Shown here in pieces: positions 8,924 through 16,985 of a DNA stretch of 64,000 nt. A program made the translations under genes and the position numbers. The stretch spans positions 147,395 through 211,394 of the forward strand of contig NZ_SMZJ02000006.1 of the NCBI RefSeq assembly GCF_004358095.2, in the 5' to 3' direction. Numbering within the stretch: the stretch's first letter is position 1; every line of letters begins with the position of its first letter. The notes under the pieces are model-generated. The model did no database searches. It was not told the DNA's origin and worked only from the letters and a program-made list of their open reading frames with translations. This stretch comes from Seonamhaeicola sediminis (GTDB lineage: Bacteria; Bacteroidota; Bacteroidia; Flavobacteriales; Flavobacteriaceae).

Positions 8924-9550
8924 ATGAAAAAAACTAGTGTTTTAATATTGGCTTTATCACTAAGTATTATTGCTTGTAAAAAAGAAAAAAAGGAAACTAA
9001 ACCTATTGAAAAAGAGACTGTTGCCACTGAAAAATTTGTAGTAAAACCCGAAGCAACCTCTATAAAATGGACAGCCTATAAAACAACCGACAAAGTAGGT
9101 GTTGGTGGGGAATTTACTACTTCAAAATTTGAAATTAAATCTGGTTCTTCACCTCAAGAAGCTTTAAATAACTTGAACTTCTCCATTCCAATCAGTAGCC
9201 TATTTACCAACGATGCTACCAATACACGAGACGCCAAGATAAAAGCCTCTTTTTTTGGAGCCATGTTAGATACCGAGTTTTTAAAAGGCACTCTTAATTA
9301 CGTTGATGATTCTTGTTCTGCATCACTCACCATGAATGGTGTTACTCATAATATACCGCTTGAAGTAAAAATTGAAGAAGAAAGACGCGTTACTTTAACT
9401 GGTGTTATGAATCTTAAAGATTGGAATGCATTAGATGCATTAGCTTCATTAAATAAAGTGTGTTTTGATTTACACAAAGGACCCGATGGTGTTAGCAAAA
9501 CATGGGAAGATGTAGTTATAGAAGTTAATACTTACCTAAGAAAGAATTAG
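8924..9550 (+). CDS. YceI family lipoprotein
   Basis: A 208-residue protein with a lipoprotein signal ending at Cys18 (SIIAC), a Lys/Glu-rich linker, and a YceI-like lipocalin domain from about residue 42 (SIKWTAYKTTDKVGVGGEF is the typical opening). YceI proteins bind isoprenoid or other amphipathic molecules in the periplasm. The precise ligand is unknown. It is divergent from hemN and shares the dyad-containing intergenic region, so co-regulation with hemN is plausible. Confidence 0.8.
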   Translation: MKKTSVLILALSLSIIACKKEKKETKPIEKETVATEKFVVKPEATSIKWTAYKTTDKVGVGGEFTTSKFEIKSGSSPQEALNNLNFSIPISSLFTNDATNTRDAKIKASFFGAMLDTEFLKGTLNYVDDSCSASLTMNGVTHNIPLEVKIEEERRVTLTGVMNLKDWNALDALASLNKVCFDLHKGPDGVSKTWEDVVIEVNTYLRKN

Positions 9551-9575
9551 CTTTTCTTAAAAATATTTGCCCAAC

Positions 9576-10736
9576 ATGACCGCCCAAGAGATACTTGCAA
9601 AACTGGTTTCATTTTCTGTTTTGGGTGGTGAAAGTAATTTAAAAATTATAAATTGGTTAAAAGACTACATTGAAAGCTTTGGTGTTGAAATCTATTTAGT
9701 TCCTAACAAAACCAATACTAAGGCCTCTCTGCATTGCAGAATTGGACCCGCTGTAGACGGCGGAGTCATCCTTTCTGGTCATACCGATGTGGTACCCGTT
9801 AAAGAACAGCCTTGGAATACCAATCCGTTTGAACTTGTGGAAAAACCAGACGGCAATTTATATGCCCGTGGTAGTTGTGACATGAAAGGTTTTTTAGCCT
9901 GTTGTTTAGCGGTATTGCCTAAAATGGTTAAAACTAAACTTAAAAAACCTATTTATTTCGCTTTTACTTATGATGAAGAAGTAGGTTGTTTAGGAGCTCC
10001 GTCACTTATAAATCATATAAAGAAAACGTATTCTGAAAAGCCCAAATATGCCATAATCGGTGAAGCTTCAATGCTACAACCTATTATAGGACAAAAAAGT
10101 ATTCATATTATTGATATCACAGTGAATGGCTCTCAGGGCCATAGTAGTAGAATAAAACAAGAGGTAAGTGCAGTACATGAAGCTGCTAGAATTGTTATGT
10201 GGGCTGAAGAAAAAATGAATAGTTTGATAAATTCTGGTAGTATCGACTCTCGCTTTGAACCTCCTCATTCATCACTTCATACCGGAATTATTAATGGTGG
10301 TATTGCACCTAATATTATTGCAAACAAGGCATTTCTATCATTAGATATTAGATGTCTACCTCAAGATGATGCCAACCAAATGTACCAAGACTTAAAAAAC
10401 TATTGCAAATCTAGAGAGAAAGCTCTAAATCCTATTTTCTCCAGCTTTAGAATTGATGTAGTTGAAAACCACCCCATTGTCCCCTCTCTAAACACTAATG
10501 AAAATTCTGACGTTATTAACCTTATTGGTAAAATAACAGGAAATTATAATTGGACTACCGTATCTTATGCTTCTGAGGCAGGTCATTTTGCTAATGCTGG
10601 TTTTGAAAGTATTATTTGTGGTCCTGGTTCTATTGCCCAGGCGCATAGAGCCAACGAATACATTTCAAAGAACCAATTAAAAAAAGGTGTAGAAATGATT
10701 AAAAATTTGGTTAAACATTTAAAGACATCAATTTAA
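9576..10736 (+). CDS. argE: acetylornithine deacetylase (M20 family)
   Basis: About 386 residues. It carries the M20 metallopeptidase signatures SGHTDVVPV (metal His/Asp), ARGSCDMKGF and YDEEVGC, and a late His ligand in the SEAGHF region. It is annotated as ArgE-type, which hydrolyses N-acetylornithine to ornithine in arginine synthesis. Related M20 amidases cannot be excluded, because no other arg genes are adjacent. The frame opens at a TTG at 9567 but the first ATG (9576, MTAQEILAKL) is the better start. Confidence 0.8.
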   Translation: MTAQEILAKLVSFSVLGGESNLKIINWLKDYIESFGVEIYLVPNKTNTKASLHCRIGPAVDGGVILSGHTDVVPVKEQPWNTNPFELVEKPDGNLYARGSCDMKGFLACCLAVLPKMVKTKLKKPIYFAFTYDEEVGCLGAPSLINHIKKTYSEKPKYAIIGEASMLQPIIGQKSIHIIDITVNGSQGHSSRIKQEVSAVHEAARIVMWAEEKMNSLINSGSIDSRFEPPHSSLHTGIINGGIAPNIIANKAFLSLDIRCLPQDDANQMYQDLKNYCKSREKALNPIFSSFRIDVVENHPIVPSLNTNENSDVINLIGKITGNYNWTTVSYASEAGHFANAGFESIICGPGSIAQAHRANEYISKNQLKKGVEMIKNLVKHLKTSI

Positions 10737-10748
10737 TACAAGTTCTTT

Positions 10749-10777
10749 TTTGTATTTACAAATAAGATGTATTTTTA
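10749..10777 (+). promoter_or_regulatory. promoter of the LETM1-like gene
   Basis: TTTG at 10749-10752, a 17-base spacer and TATTTTTA at 10770-10777. It lies 17 bases before the ATG at 10795 and rules out the upstream start at 10750. Confidence 0.45.
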
Positions 10778-10794
10778 TAACAAACAATGCTTTT

Positions 10795-11967
10795 ATGAAC
10801 CCTTCTGCCCAAGGTTGGATTAAAAAATTGCTTAAGGATGTTTCTGAAAACAATGCTTTTTTAAATTTCAGTGAAGCAGATTTTTACGATGCCCTTAGAG
10901 GATGTGGCTTCATTTATGGCAGTAATTTAGATGTTGTTTTAGCCATTTTACCAAAAAATGACCTTACAGAAGAAGAACTTTCAAAAACCAATTTACTTTT
11001 AGCACTTTTTTATACACATCATCAGTCTAACACCAATCTTCCCTTTGTTGAAAATGTCATTAATTTTTATACAGAAATAAATGAGTTAAAAACCTCTTTT
11101 TTTCAAGAGCTTTTAGGTGGAAAAAAATCAAGTGAGCAATTAGAAAAAATCATTCACAAACGTATTCAGATTGATGCTAATGTTCTTACTAAAAATTTTA
11201 AATATTTTATTATTAACGCGCTTCTTTATATTGATGTTCTTGCTTATTCAGAGTTTATAAAAAAACAATCTGTTTCAATTGGTTATCTAAAAAATTTAGA
11301 AGCCTCTATTGAAGCTATCATTATGGACGTATTAAACTCAAAGCTAACTAAAAACCAATACGATGAAAGTTTAATAAAACTATTTGAATCGTCTTTGCGT
11401 TATCATAACAATACGCCCTTAGAATACCAAAACGCTATCAATACAATAAAGACTAAACAGGAGAAAAACTACATTTTAGACTTAGCCTGTATGGCCACAT
11501 GGACTGATAAAAAAATTGACAAAAACGAACAACGTTTTCTAATAAAATTAGGTACCGATCTAACAATATCCAAAAATAGGGTCAAAGAATCGATAGCCTC
11601 CGTAAACCTATTTTACTCGGTAAATAAAACTAACATAGCACTTTTAAGTTCTAAAAATATAGTACAGAGTTTTTATAATAACTCTAGCAAGATGGTTACT
11701 AAACTCATTTCCAGAAACAGAAAACGCTTACATCAGGAGTTAAAAGACAGTAAAGAACTTATGGTGCTACTATCTCAATCTACCAAACGCAACTTAAGTG
11801 ATGAGGAACATAAAAAAGTACAGGAACAACTATTGGATATTTTCAAATCCATTCCAAGCTTAGCTATTTTTATGTTGCCAGGAGGGGCTTTATTATTGCC
11901 TTTGGTAATTAAATTTATTCCAAAACTATTACCTTCTGCTTTTGATGAAAATAGGGTTGAAGATTGA
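10795..11967 (+). CDS. LETM1-related protein
   Basis: About 390 residues, largely helical and without a signal peptide. The middle (about residues 220-300) resembles a TerB-like acidic helical domain (ACMATWTDKKIDKNEQRFL). The end (about 330-385) carries the LETM1 core signature with the PGGALLLPLVIKFIPKLLP hydrophobic segment. Flavobacterial homologues are known as LETM1-related, biofilm-associated proteins. LETM1 in mitochondria concerns cation/proton exchange and ribosome association, and its bacterial role is not settled. The start at 10795 is chosen because of the promoter just upstream. Confidence 0.7.
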   Translation: MNPSAQGWIKKLLKDVSENNAFLNFSEADFYDALRGCGFIYGSNLDVVLAILPKNDLTEEELSKTNLLLALFYTHHQSNTNLPFVENVINFYTEINELKTSFFQELLGGKKSSEQLEKIIHKRIQIDANVLTKNFKYFIINALLYIDVLAYSEFIKKQSVSIGYLKNLEASIEAIIMDVLNSKLTKNQYDESLIKLFESSLRYHNNTPLEYQNAINTIKTKQEKNYILDLACMATWTDKKIDKNEQRFLIKLGTDLTISKNRVKESIASVNLFYSVNKTNIALLSSKNIVQSFYNNSSKMVTKLISRNRKRLHQELKDSKELMVLLSQSTKRNLSDEEHKKVQEQLLDIFKSIPSLAIFMLPGGALLLPLVIKFIPKLLPSAFDENRVED

Positions 11968-12054
11968 TTTACACTAAAATTTATTCCTTGCTATAATGAA
12001 CAATCTTTTAATATAAACTTCAACTAAACGCAAAAGAAACATATATTCAAAGAA

Positions 12055-12078
12055 AAGGACATTTAAATAAATGTCCTT
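12055..12078 (-). terminator. hairpin terminator after tRNA-Pro
   Basis: A 10-bp stem (AAGGACATTT / AAATGTCCTT) with a 4-base loop. Read on the minus strand it is followed by a T-rich run, so it best serves tRNA-Pro, and it may also end the LETM1-like transcript. Confidence 0.6.
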
Positions 12079-12107
12079 ATACATAAAATTAGTAATATGC
12101 TATTTGT

Positions 12108-12181
12108 CGGGATGACAGGATTTGAACCTGCGACCACACGGCCCCCAGCCGTGTACGCTAACCGGACTGCGCCACATCCCG
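12108..12181 (-). tRNA. tRNA-Pro (GGG anticodon)
   Basis: A 74-base cloverleaf on the minus strand with a 7-bp acceptor stem (CGGGATG pairing with CATCCCG), a CACGG/CCGTG anticodon stem, the loop CTGGGGG (anticodon GGG) and a GGTTCAAATCC T-arm. CCA is not encoded. A copy of its first bases recurs 110 bp away. Confidence 0.95.
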
Positions 12182-12298
12182 AATTAAACAAATATTAATA
12201 AGCCCAAACAGTGACTTAGTGGTTTTTTTACTAAACTCGAATTTAACTGTGGTGCAGTTTATCCTGAGCGAAGTTGAAGGGCCACATCCCGATTTAAA
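12171..12298 (-). repeat. partial duplication of the tRNA-Pro 5' end
   Basis: GCCACATCCCGAATTAAA at 12171-12188 (tRNA-Pro 5' end plus flank) recurs with one mismatch at 12281-12298, exactly 110 bp away. The second copy abuts a dispersed-repeat-like sequence at 12258-12281. It may be the remnant of a second tRNA-Pro copy or a recombination scar. Confidence 0.6.
12258..12281 (+). repeat. dispersed intergenic repeat, copy 1
   Basis: The core CCTGAGCGAAGTTGAAGG matches a short sequence family that I recall as common between genes in Bacteroidota genomes (of the type tcattctgagcgaagtcgaag). A diverged relative lies at 62196-62228. Confidence 0.5.
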
Positions 12299-12336
12299 AT
12301 AGTTTTCAAAGAAAACATATTTTTATATAAAACAAA

Positions 12337-12362
12337 AGCCAAAGCTATTAAAAACTTTGGCT
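12337..12362 (-). terminator. terminator of trxB
   Basis: An AGCCAAAG/CTTTGGCT 8-bp stem with a 10-base loop, followed on the minus strand by TTTGTTTTAT. It lies 20 bases after the trxB stop. Confidence 0.7.
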
Positions 12363-12382
12363 ATTTAAGGCTTATATTTATT

Positions 12383-13363
12383 TTAATTATAAGTTGAAGT
12401 AGATACTTCAAACGAAGCATCTTTAGACGCTAGATACCGTTCAGCATCCAATGCTGCCATACAACCTGTGCCAGCTGCTGTAACAGCTTGTCTATAAACA
12501 TGGTCTGCTGCATCACCTGACACAAAAACACCTTCTACATTGGTTTTTGAAGAACCTGGTACGTTAATTATATACCCTGTTTGATCTAAATCTAAAAAGT
12601 CTTTAAAAATATCAGTATTTGGCTTGTGCCCAATAGCCACAAAAAAACCAGTAGCAGGAATTTCATGCTTTTCACCTGTTTTATTGTTGAAAACACGAAC
12701 TCCGGTAACTACTTGTCCATCTCCCAAAACCTCATCGGTTTCAGTGTTATGTAATATTTCAATATTTTCTGTGTTTCTAACTCTAGCTTCCATGATTTTG
12801 GAAGCTCTAAATTCATCTCGTCTAACAATCATAGTTACCTTCTTACACAATTTAGACAAATAGTGGGCTTCTTCACAGGCAGAATCTCCAGCACCTACAA
12901 TCACCACTTCTTGGTTTCTATAGAAAAAACCATCACAAACCGCACAAGCTGAGACACCACCCCCTAATTTTAAATATTTCTGTTCTGACTCTAAACCTAA
13001 ATATTTAGCCGAGGCTCCTGTTGAGATTATTACTGTATCAGCATGAATCTCTTTTGTGTCATTTACCCATACCTTATGAACATCACCAGAAAAATCAACC
13101 TTTGTTACCCAACCATCACGTACATCGGTATCAAAACGTTGTGCTTGAGCTTGCAATTGCATCATCATTTCTGGTCCCGTAACACCATCTGGGTATCCAG
13201 GAAAATTTTCCACTTCATTAGTAGTTGTTAATTGACCACCTGGTTGTGTTCCTTGATATAAAACTGGTTTCATATTGGCTCTTGCTGCGTAAATAGCAGC
13301 GGTATATCCTGCAGGTCCAGAACCTATAATTAAACACTTAACTCTTTCTATTGTATCAGACAT
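12383..13363 (-). CDS. trxB: thioredoxin-disulfide reductase
   Basis: A 326-residue flavoenzyme that reduces thioredoxin with NADPH. The FAD-binding GSGPAG is at residues 14-19, the redox-active CAVC at 140-143 and the NADPH-binding GAGDSA near 157. A C-terminal FAD motif (GVFVSGDAAD) is also present. Length and order fit low-molecular-weight TrxB. An exact TAnnTTTG element lies about 27 bases upstream on the minus strand. It is transcribed alone, with its own terminator. Confidence 0.95.
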   Translation of the reverse strand: MSDTIERVKCLIIGSGPAGYTAAIYAARANMKPVLYQGTQPGGQLTTTNEVENFPGYPDGVTGPEMMMQLQAQAQRFDTDVRDGWVTKVDFSGDVHKVWVNDTKEIHADTVIISTGASAKYLGLESEQKYLKLGGGVSACAVCDGFFYRNQEVVIVGAGDSACEEAHYLSKLCKKVTMIVRRDEFRASKIMEARVRNTENIEILHNTETDEVLGDGQVVTGVRVFNNKTGEKHEIPATGFFVAIGHKPNTDIFKDFLDLDQTGYIINVPGSSKTNVEGVFVSGDAADHVYRQAVTAAGTGCMAALDAERYLASKDASFEVSTSTYN

Positions 13364-13389
13364 AATTCTTACTCTTAAATTTAGTGAAA

Positions 13390-13397
13390 CAAAAGTA
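13390..13397 (-). promoter_or_regulatory. -7 promoter element of trxB
   Basis: On the minus strand this is TACTTTTG, an exact consensus match, 26 bases before the trxB start. No clear -33 box is seen. Confidence 0.55.
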
Positions 13398-13524
13398 GAG
13401 TTTTTAACAGAAAACTTACACAGAAGTTATTAACACTTTACTATTAAGACATATTTAAAATCTATACTATTAATCTACTAAACTATTTTTTTGTAACTTT
13501 AAATGACTAACTAAATACAAAATC

Positions 13525-13992
13525 ATGAAAAAATATCTTTACCTTACGTTGATACTAATAATCGTATTTACCAGTTGCAACACTAACAACAAAACAACCA
13601 ACTCTCCAGTAGAAATAGAAAAAACCGAAGAATATCCTTTACAGGGTGTTTGGGAAATACATAGCTATGTAAATTATAGAGGTGACACTACAGATACCAT
13701 TTGGCCATCTAACGAACGTAAACAAAGGAAAATGTTTTCGAAATCTAAGGTTATGTGGAGCAAATTGCGCACTTTTGATTCTCTTGATTGGTTCGGCGTT
13801 GGAGACTACACTTTAAAAGACGGAATTTTTACCGAAGAACTGGATTATGGCTCTAAACCCGTAAATAAAATAATTGAAACGAGTAACAAATGGACTTTTA
13901 ACGCTGTGGTGACCGAAAATAGTTTCTCACAAATTACTGTTGACAGCTCTGGCAATTACATTTATTCAGAGAACTACATTAGAGTGGATTAA
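13525..13992 (+). CDS. lipocalin-like lipoprotein of unknown function
   Basis: A 155-residue protein with a lipoprotein signal (Cys19 in FTSC), an Asn/Thr-rich linker, and a small domain starting LQGVWEIHSYV, which resembles the opening strand of lipocalin-like domains found in many Bacteroidota lipoproteins. I do not recognise a specific family. Its 3' end overlaps the convergent asparaginase gene by 4 bases, so the two transcripts share their ends. Confidence 0.7.
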   Translation: MKKYLYLTLILIIVFTSCNTNNKTTNSPVEIEKTEEYPLQGVWEIHSYVNYRGDTTDTIWPSNERKQRKMFSKSKVMWSKLRTFDSLDWFGVGDYTLKDGIFTEELDYGSKPVNKIIETSNKWTFNAVVTENSFSQITVDSSGNYIYSENYIRVD

Positions 13993-15041
13993 TTAATTTG
14001 TTTAAACATTTCAATGACATTTTCTCCAGAGGATTTTTTATACCCTCTAAACATGCCTTTGGTGTTAAAGTCCCAAAAAATGTTTCCGGTTTTATCTAAT
14101 AAAATCATGCCTCCTTTTCCGCCTAAAGTTTCAATTTGATTGTTAAGTACTTCATGCAAGGCCTCATGGGGACTTAACTTTTTGTATTGAATTAAATTAG
14201 ACACTTCATGAGCTGCAACGGTTCTTATAAAAAACTCTCCCGTACCAGTTGCAGAAATTCCACAAGTTAAGTTGTTGGCATATGTTCCTGCTCCAATAAT
14301 AGGTGAGTCTCCAATTCTACCATATTTTTTATCACTTATGCCTCCTGTTGAAGTTCCTGCTGCAATATTCCCTTCTTTATCGATAGCGACAGCTCCAACC
14401 GTTCCATATTTTTCACCACCCAAAAAGGTGTTATTTAGTATAGAATATTTTTTGATATTTCTTTCAGCAATGACTTTACTTTGATTTAAGAGATTACTCA
14501 TATTTTGAACAAAGAAATAAGTACTATCAACCATTTCCAATCCAAATTGTGCCATTGCTTGTTCAGCACCTTTACCAGAAAGCATAATATGTTTTGTACT
14601 ATCCATTACAGTTCTTGCTGCCAAAATTGGATTTTTAACATGGTTAATTCCAGCTACGGCGCCACTATTTAACGTTTTTCCATCCATAATAGAGGCATCC
14701 ATTTCTTGATTACCTTCACTATTATAAACCGCTCCTTTTCCTGCATTGAATAATGGTGAATTCTCTAAAACCACAATAGCTGCTTGTACAGCATCTAATG
14801 AACCACCTCCTTTTTCAAGGATTCTATATCCAGAATCTAAGGCTTCTTGAAGTTTTTCTGTGTATAGCCTTTGCCTATGCTTATCAAAATTATCTCTTAT
14901 CAATCCATCACCTGCGCCTCCATGAATTACAATTGCAAAAGATTTAGATTGTCGCTGTGTCGTTTCTATTTTTTTATTTAATTCATTGTTACATGATATT
15001 GTAAAAATAAACAGTAAAATTAACAGCAGTATATGTCTCAT
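13989..15041 (-). CDS. isoaspartyl peptidase / L-asparaginase (Ntn hydrolase), lipoprotein
   Basis: A 350-residue type III asparaginase. It has an N-terminal lipoprotein signal (Cys17), IVIHGGAGDG near residue 38, and the autocleavage site GTVGAVA with the nucleophile Thr214. The enzyme is made as a precursor and cleaves itself before Thr214, then hydrolyses asparagine or beta-aspartyl dipeptides. The lipid anchor places it in the envelope. It lies 12 bases after the dicarboxylate symporter gene, so released aspartate could be imported by its operon partner. Confidence 0.88.
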   Translation of the reverse strand: MRHILLLILLFIFTISCNNELNKKIETTQRQSKSFAIVIHGGAGDGLIRDNFDKHRQRLYTEKLQEALDSGYRILEKGGGSLDAVQAAIVVLENSPLFNAGKGAVYNSEGNQEMDASIMDGKTLNSGAVAGINHVKNPILAARTVMDSTKHIMLSGKGAEQAMAQFGLEMVDSTYFFVQNMSNLLNQSKVIAERNIKKYSILNNTFLGGEKYGTVGAVAIDKEGNIAAGTSTGGISDKKYGRIGDSPIIGAGTYANNLTCGISATGTGEFFIRTVAAHEVSNLIQYKKLSPHEALHEVLNNQIETLGGKGGMILLDKTGNIFWDFNTKGMFRGYKKSSGENVIEMFKQIN

Positions 15042-15053
15042 GATTATGAATAT

Positions 15054-16376
15054 TTATTTAACTGGATAATTGTCATCCCAATTCTTAACATGAGGTTCTC
15101 CCAACTTACCCAAAGATTTGGCAATTATTGTTGAAACCGTTGCATCACCTGTTACATTTACCGTAGTTCTACACATATCTAGAGGTCTATCTACTGCAAA
15201 AATTAAGGCTAAGGCTATTGGCAACAAATCCGATGGAAATCCTATAGCTTCTAAAACTATGACCAACATTACCATACCTGCACCAGGAACTGCTGCACTA
15301 CCAATTGATGCCAATAATGCGGTTAAAATAATCATTAGCTGGTTGCTAAACACCAAACCTTCTGGCCACAAAACCTGCATAATAAAAACAGCTGCAACAC
15401 CTTGATACAAGCTTGTTCCATCCATATTAATAGTAGCACCAACAGGCAAAACAAAACTTGTTACTTCCTTATCTACTCCTACATGCTCTTCAACACGCTC
15501 CATTGTTACTGGTAAAGCTGCGGCACTACTACTTGTAGAAAATGCTAATAATTGTGCCGGACTTATCTTATTTATAAACCAAAAAGGCGATTTTTTAGCA
15601 TAAACGGATACTAAAATCATATAGAAGCAAATCATTAAAAACAAACCTAGAACAACAACTCCTGCATATTTTAGTAATGCCAAAAGAATATCTGGATCAT
15701 CAGCAGAAACAACAACACTAGCTAATAACGCAAAAACTGCATAAGGTGCAAAAAGCATAATTATATCCACCATTTTTAAAACAACTTCATTTAAAGAATC
15801 AAAAAAGTCTTTTAATGGTTTAGCTTTTTCTTCAGGCACCAATAACAAGCATAAACCCAGTAAAATTGCAAATACAATAACCTGTAACATAAATTTATTG
15901 TTGCCCATGGCATAAACTGCATTATCTGGAACCATATCTACCAAAAACTGAAGTGGACCTGCTTCTTTTTGCTGTTTCGCATTAATAAGTATGGTTTGTG
16001 CTTGATTACTAGTTGAATACTTATCTTTAAGCATGTTAACCGTAGCCTCAGTAATACCGTTACCTGGTTTTAAAGTATTTACTAACCCTAATCCAATAGT
16101 TATTGCTATAATTGTTGTAATAATATACACGACTATAGTGCGCAACCCCATATTCTTGAATTTAGATATATCTTTTAAATCAGAAATGCCTTTAATCAAA
16201 GAAGCTAGAATGAGAGGTACTGCAATAAGTTTTAGAAGTTTAACAAATATTTTCCCAAACGGGTCTATCCATTTAATTACAAAATCTTGTCCATTAAATG
16301 ATGCCGCTATAAAACCAAAAACGATACCTAGCAACATCCCTATTAATATCTGCCAATGCAGTGCTAGTTTCTTCAT
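15054..16376 (-). CDS. dicarboxylate/amino acid:cation symporter (DAACS, GltP/GltT type)
   Basis: A 440-residue membrane protein with about eight transmembrane segments and two re-entrant loops. The serine-rich loop AFSTSSSAAALPVT and the NMDGTSLY motif, both substrate/cation-binding signatures of glutamate-aspartate transporters, are intact. Substrates are probably aspartate or glutamate with sodium or protons. The downstream asparaginase in the same operon supports aspartate uptake. Confidence 0.9.
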   Translation of the reverse strand: MKKLALHWQILIGMLLGIVFGFIAASFNGQDFVIKWIDPFGKIFVKLLKLIAVPLILASLIKGISDLKDISKFKNMGLRTIVVYIITTIIAITIGLGLVNTLKPGNGITEATVNMLKDKYSTSNQAQTILINAKQQKEAGPLQFLVDMVPDNAVYAMGNNKFMLQVIVFAILLGLCLLLVPEEKAKPLKDFFDSLNEVVLKMVDIIMLFAPYAVFALLASVVVSADDPDILLALLKYAGVVVLGLFLMICFYMILVSVYAKKSPFWFINKISPAQLLAFSTSSSAAALPVTMERVEEHVGVDKEVTSFVLPVGATINMDGTSLYQGVAAVFIMQVLWPEGLVFSNQLMIILTALLASIGSAAVPGAGMVMLVIVLEAIGFPSDLLPIALALIFAVDRPLDMCRTTVNVTGDATVSTIIAKSLGKLGEPHVKNWDDNYPVK

Positions 16377-16473
16377 AAGAAATAAAATTAATTTGTTATA
16401 AACTTACGGAATTTGTAACAACTATTTTTAATCAAAAATTAAGACCACAGCAACAAAGAATTTAAACCATAAA

Positions 16474-16501
16474 AAAAGCCTTTCATTTCTGAAAGGCTTT
16501 T
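16474..16501 (-). terminator. terminator of rpsT
   Basis: An 11-bp stem (AAAAGCCTTTC / GAAAGGCTTTT) with a 6-base loop. On the minus strand it runs into seven T residues, 23 bases beyond the rpsT stop. Confidence 0.85.
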
Positions 16502-16523
16502 GAAAAATTTTTTTTGGCTAATT

Positions 16524-16775
16524 TTAAAGAGCAGCAACATGTTTTGCTAAGCCAGATTTAAGGTTAGCAGCTTTATTAGCGTGAATTATATTTTTCTTAG
16601 CTAGTTTATCTAACATAGAAACTACTTGAGGAAATAAAGCTTCAGCTTCTTTCTTATCAGTAAGCTCTCGTAACTTCTTAATAGCATTACGTGTAGTTTT
16701 GTGTTGATATCTATTTATTACACGTTTAGCTTCGTTACTTCTAATTCTTTTTAATGCTGACTTATGATTTGCCAT
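16524..16775 (-). CDS. rpsT: 30S ribosomal protein S20
   Basis: An 83-residue basic helical protein beginning [18 protein letters not shown], typical of S20, which binds 16S rRNA early in 30S assembly. It lies 25 bases downstream of tRNA-Glu on the same strand with no promoter between them, so the tRNA and rpsT are probably cotranscribed. A strong terminator follows. Confidence 0.97.
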   Translation of the reverse strand: MANHKSALKRIRSNEAKRVINRYQHKTTRNAIKKLRELTDKKEAEALFPQVVSMLDKLAKKNIIHANKAANLKSGLAKHVAAL

Positions 16776-16800
16776 TTTGTTTTTTTCTTATTAAAAATTG

Positions 16801-16872
16801 TAGCCCGTAGGGGAATCGAACCCCTCTTACCAGGATGAAAACCTGGCGTCCTAGCCGATAGACGAACGGGCC
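16801..16872 (-). tRNA. tRNA-Glu (TTC anticodon)
   Basis: A 72-base cloverleaf on the minus strand with acceptor GGCCCGT pairing with ACGGGCT (first pair G-U), anticodon stem CCAGG/CCTGG, loop TTTTCAT (anticodon TTC) and T-arm GGGGTTCGATTCCCC. Confidence 0.95.
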
Positions 16873-16922
16873 ATTTTGGTTACTTCATTATTTAATGAGC
16901 ATGCAATTCTTGATTGCGGATG

Positions 16923-16952
16923 CAAAAATACAACTATTTTTAAATGATGCAA
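16923..16952 (-). promoter_or_regulatory. promoter of tRNA-Glu and rpsT
   Basis: On the minus strand this is TTG (16952-16950), a 19-base spacer and TATTTTTG (16930-16923), a full consensus match. It lies about 50 bases before the tRNA. Confidence 0.7.
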
Positions 16953-16985
16953 TACTTATCTAATTTTTTTTAAAAAAAATTTAGA

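Noticed and set aside
12241..12300. A second complete tRNA gene next to tRNA-Pro
   Set aside because: Only the acceptor-stem end is present; there is no anticodon arm or T-arm.
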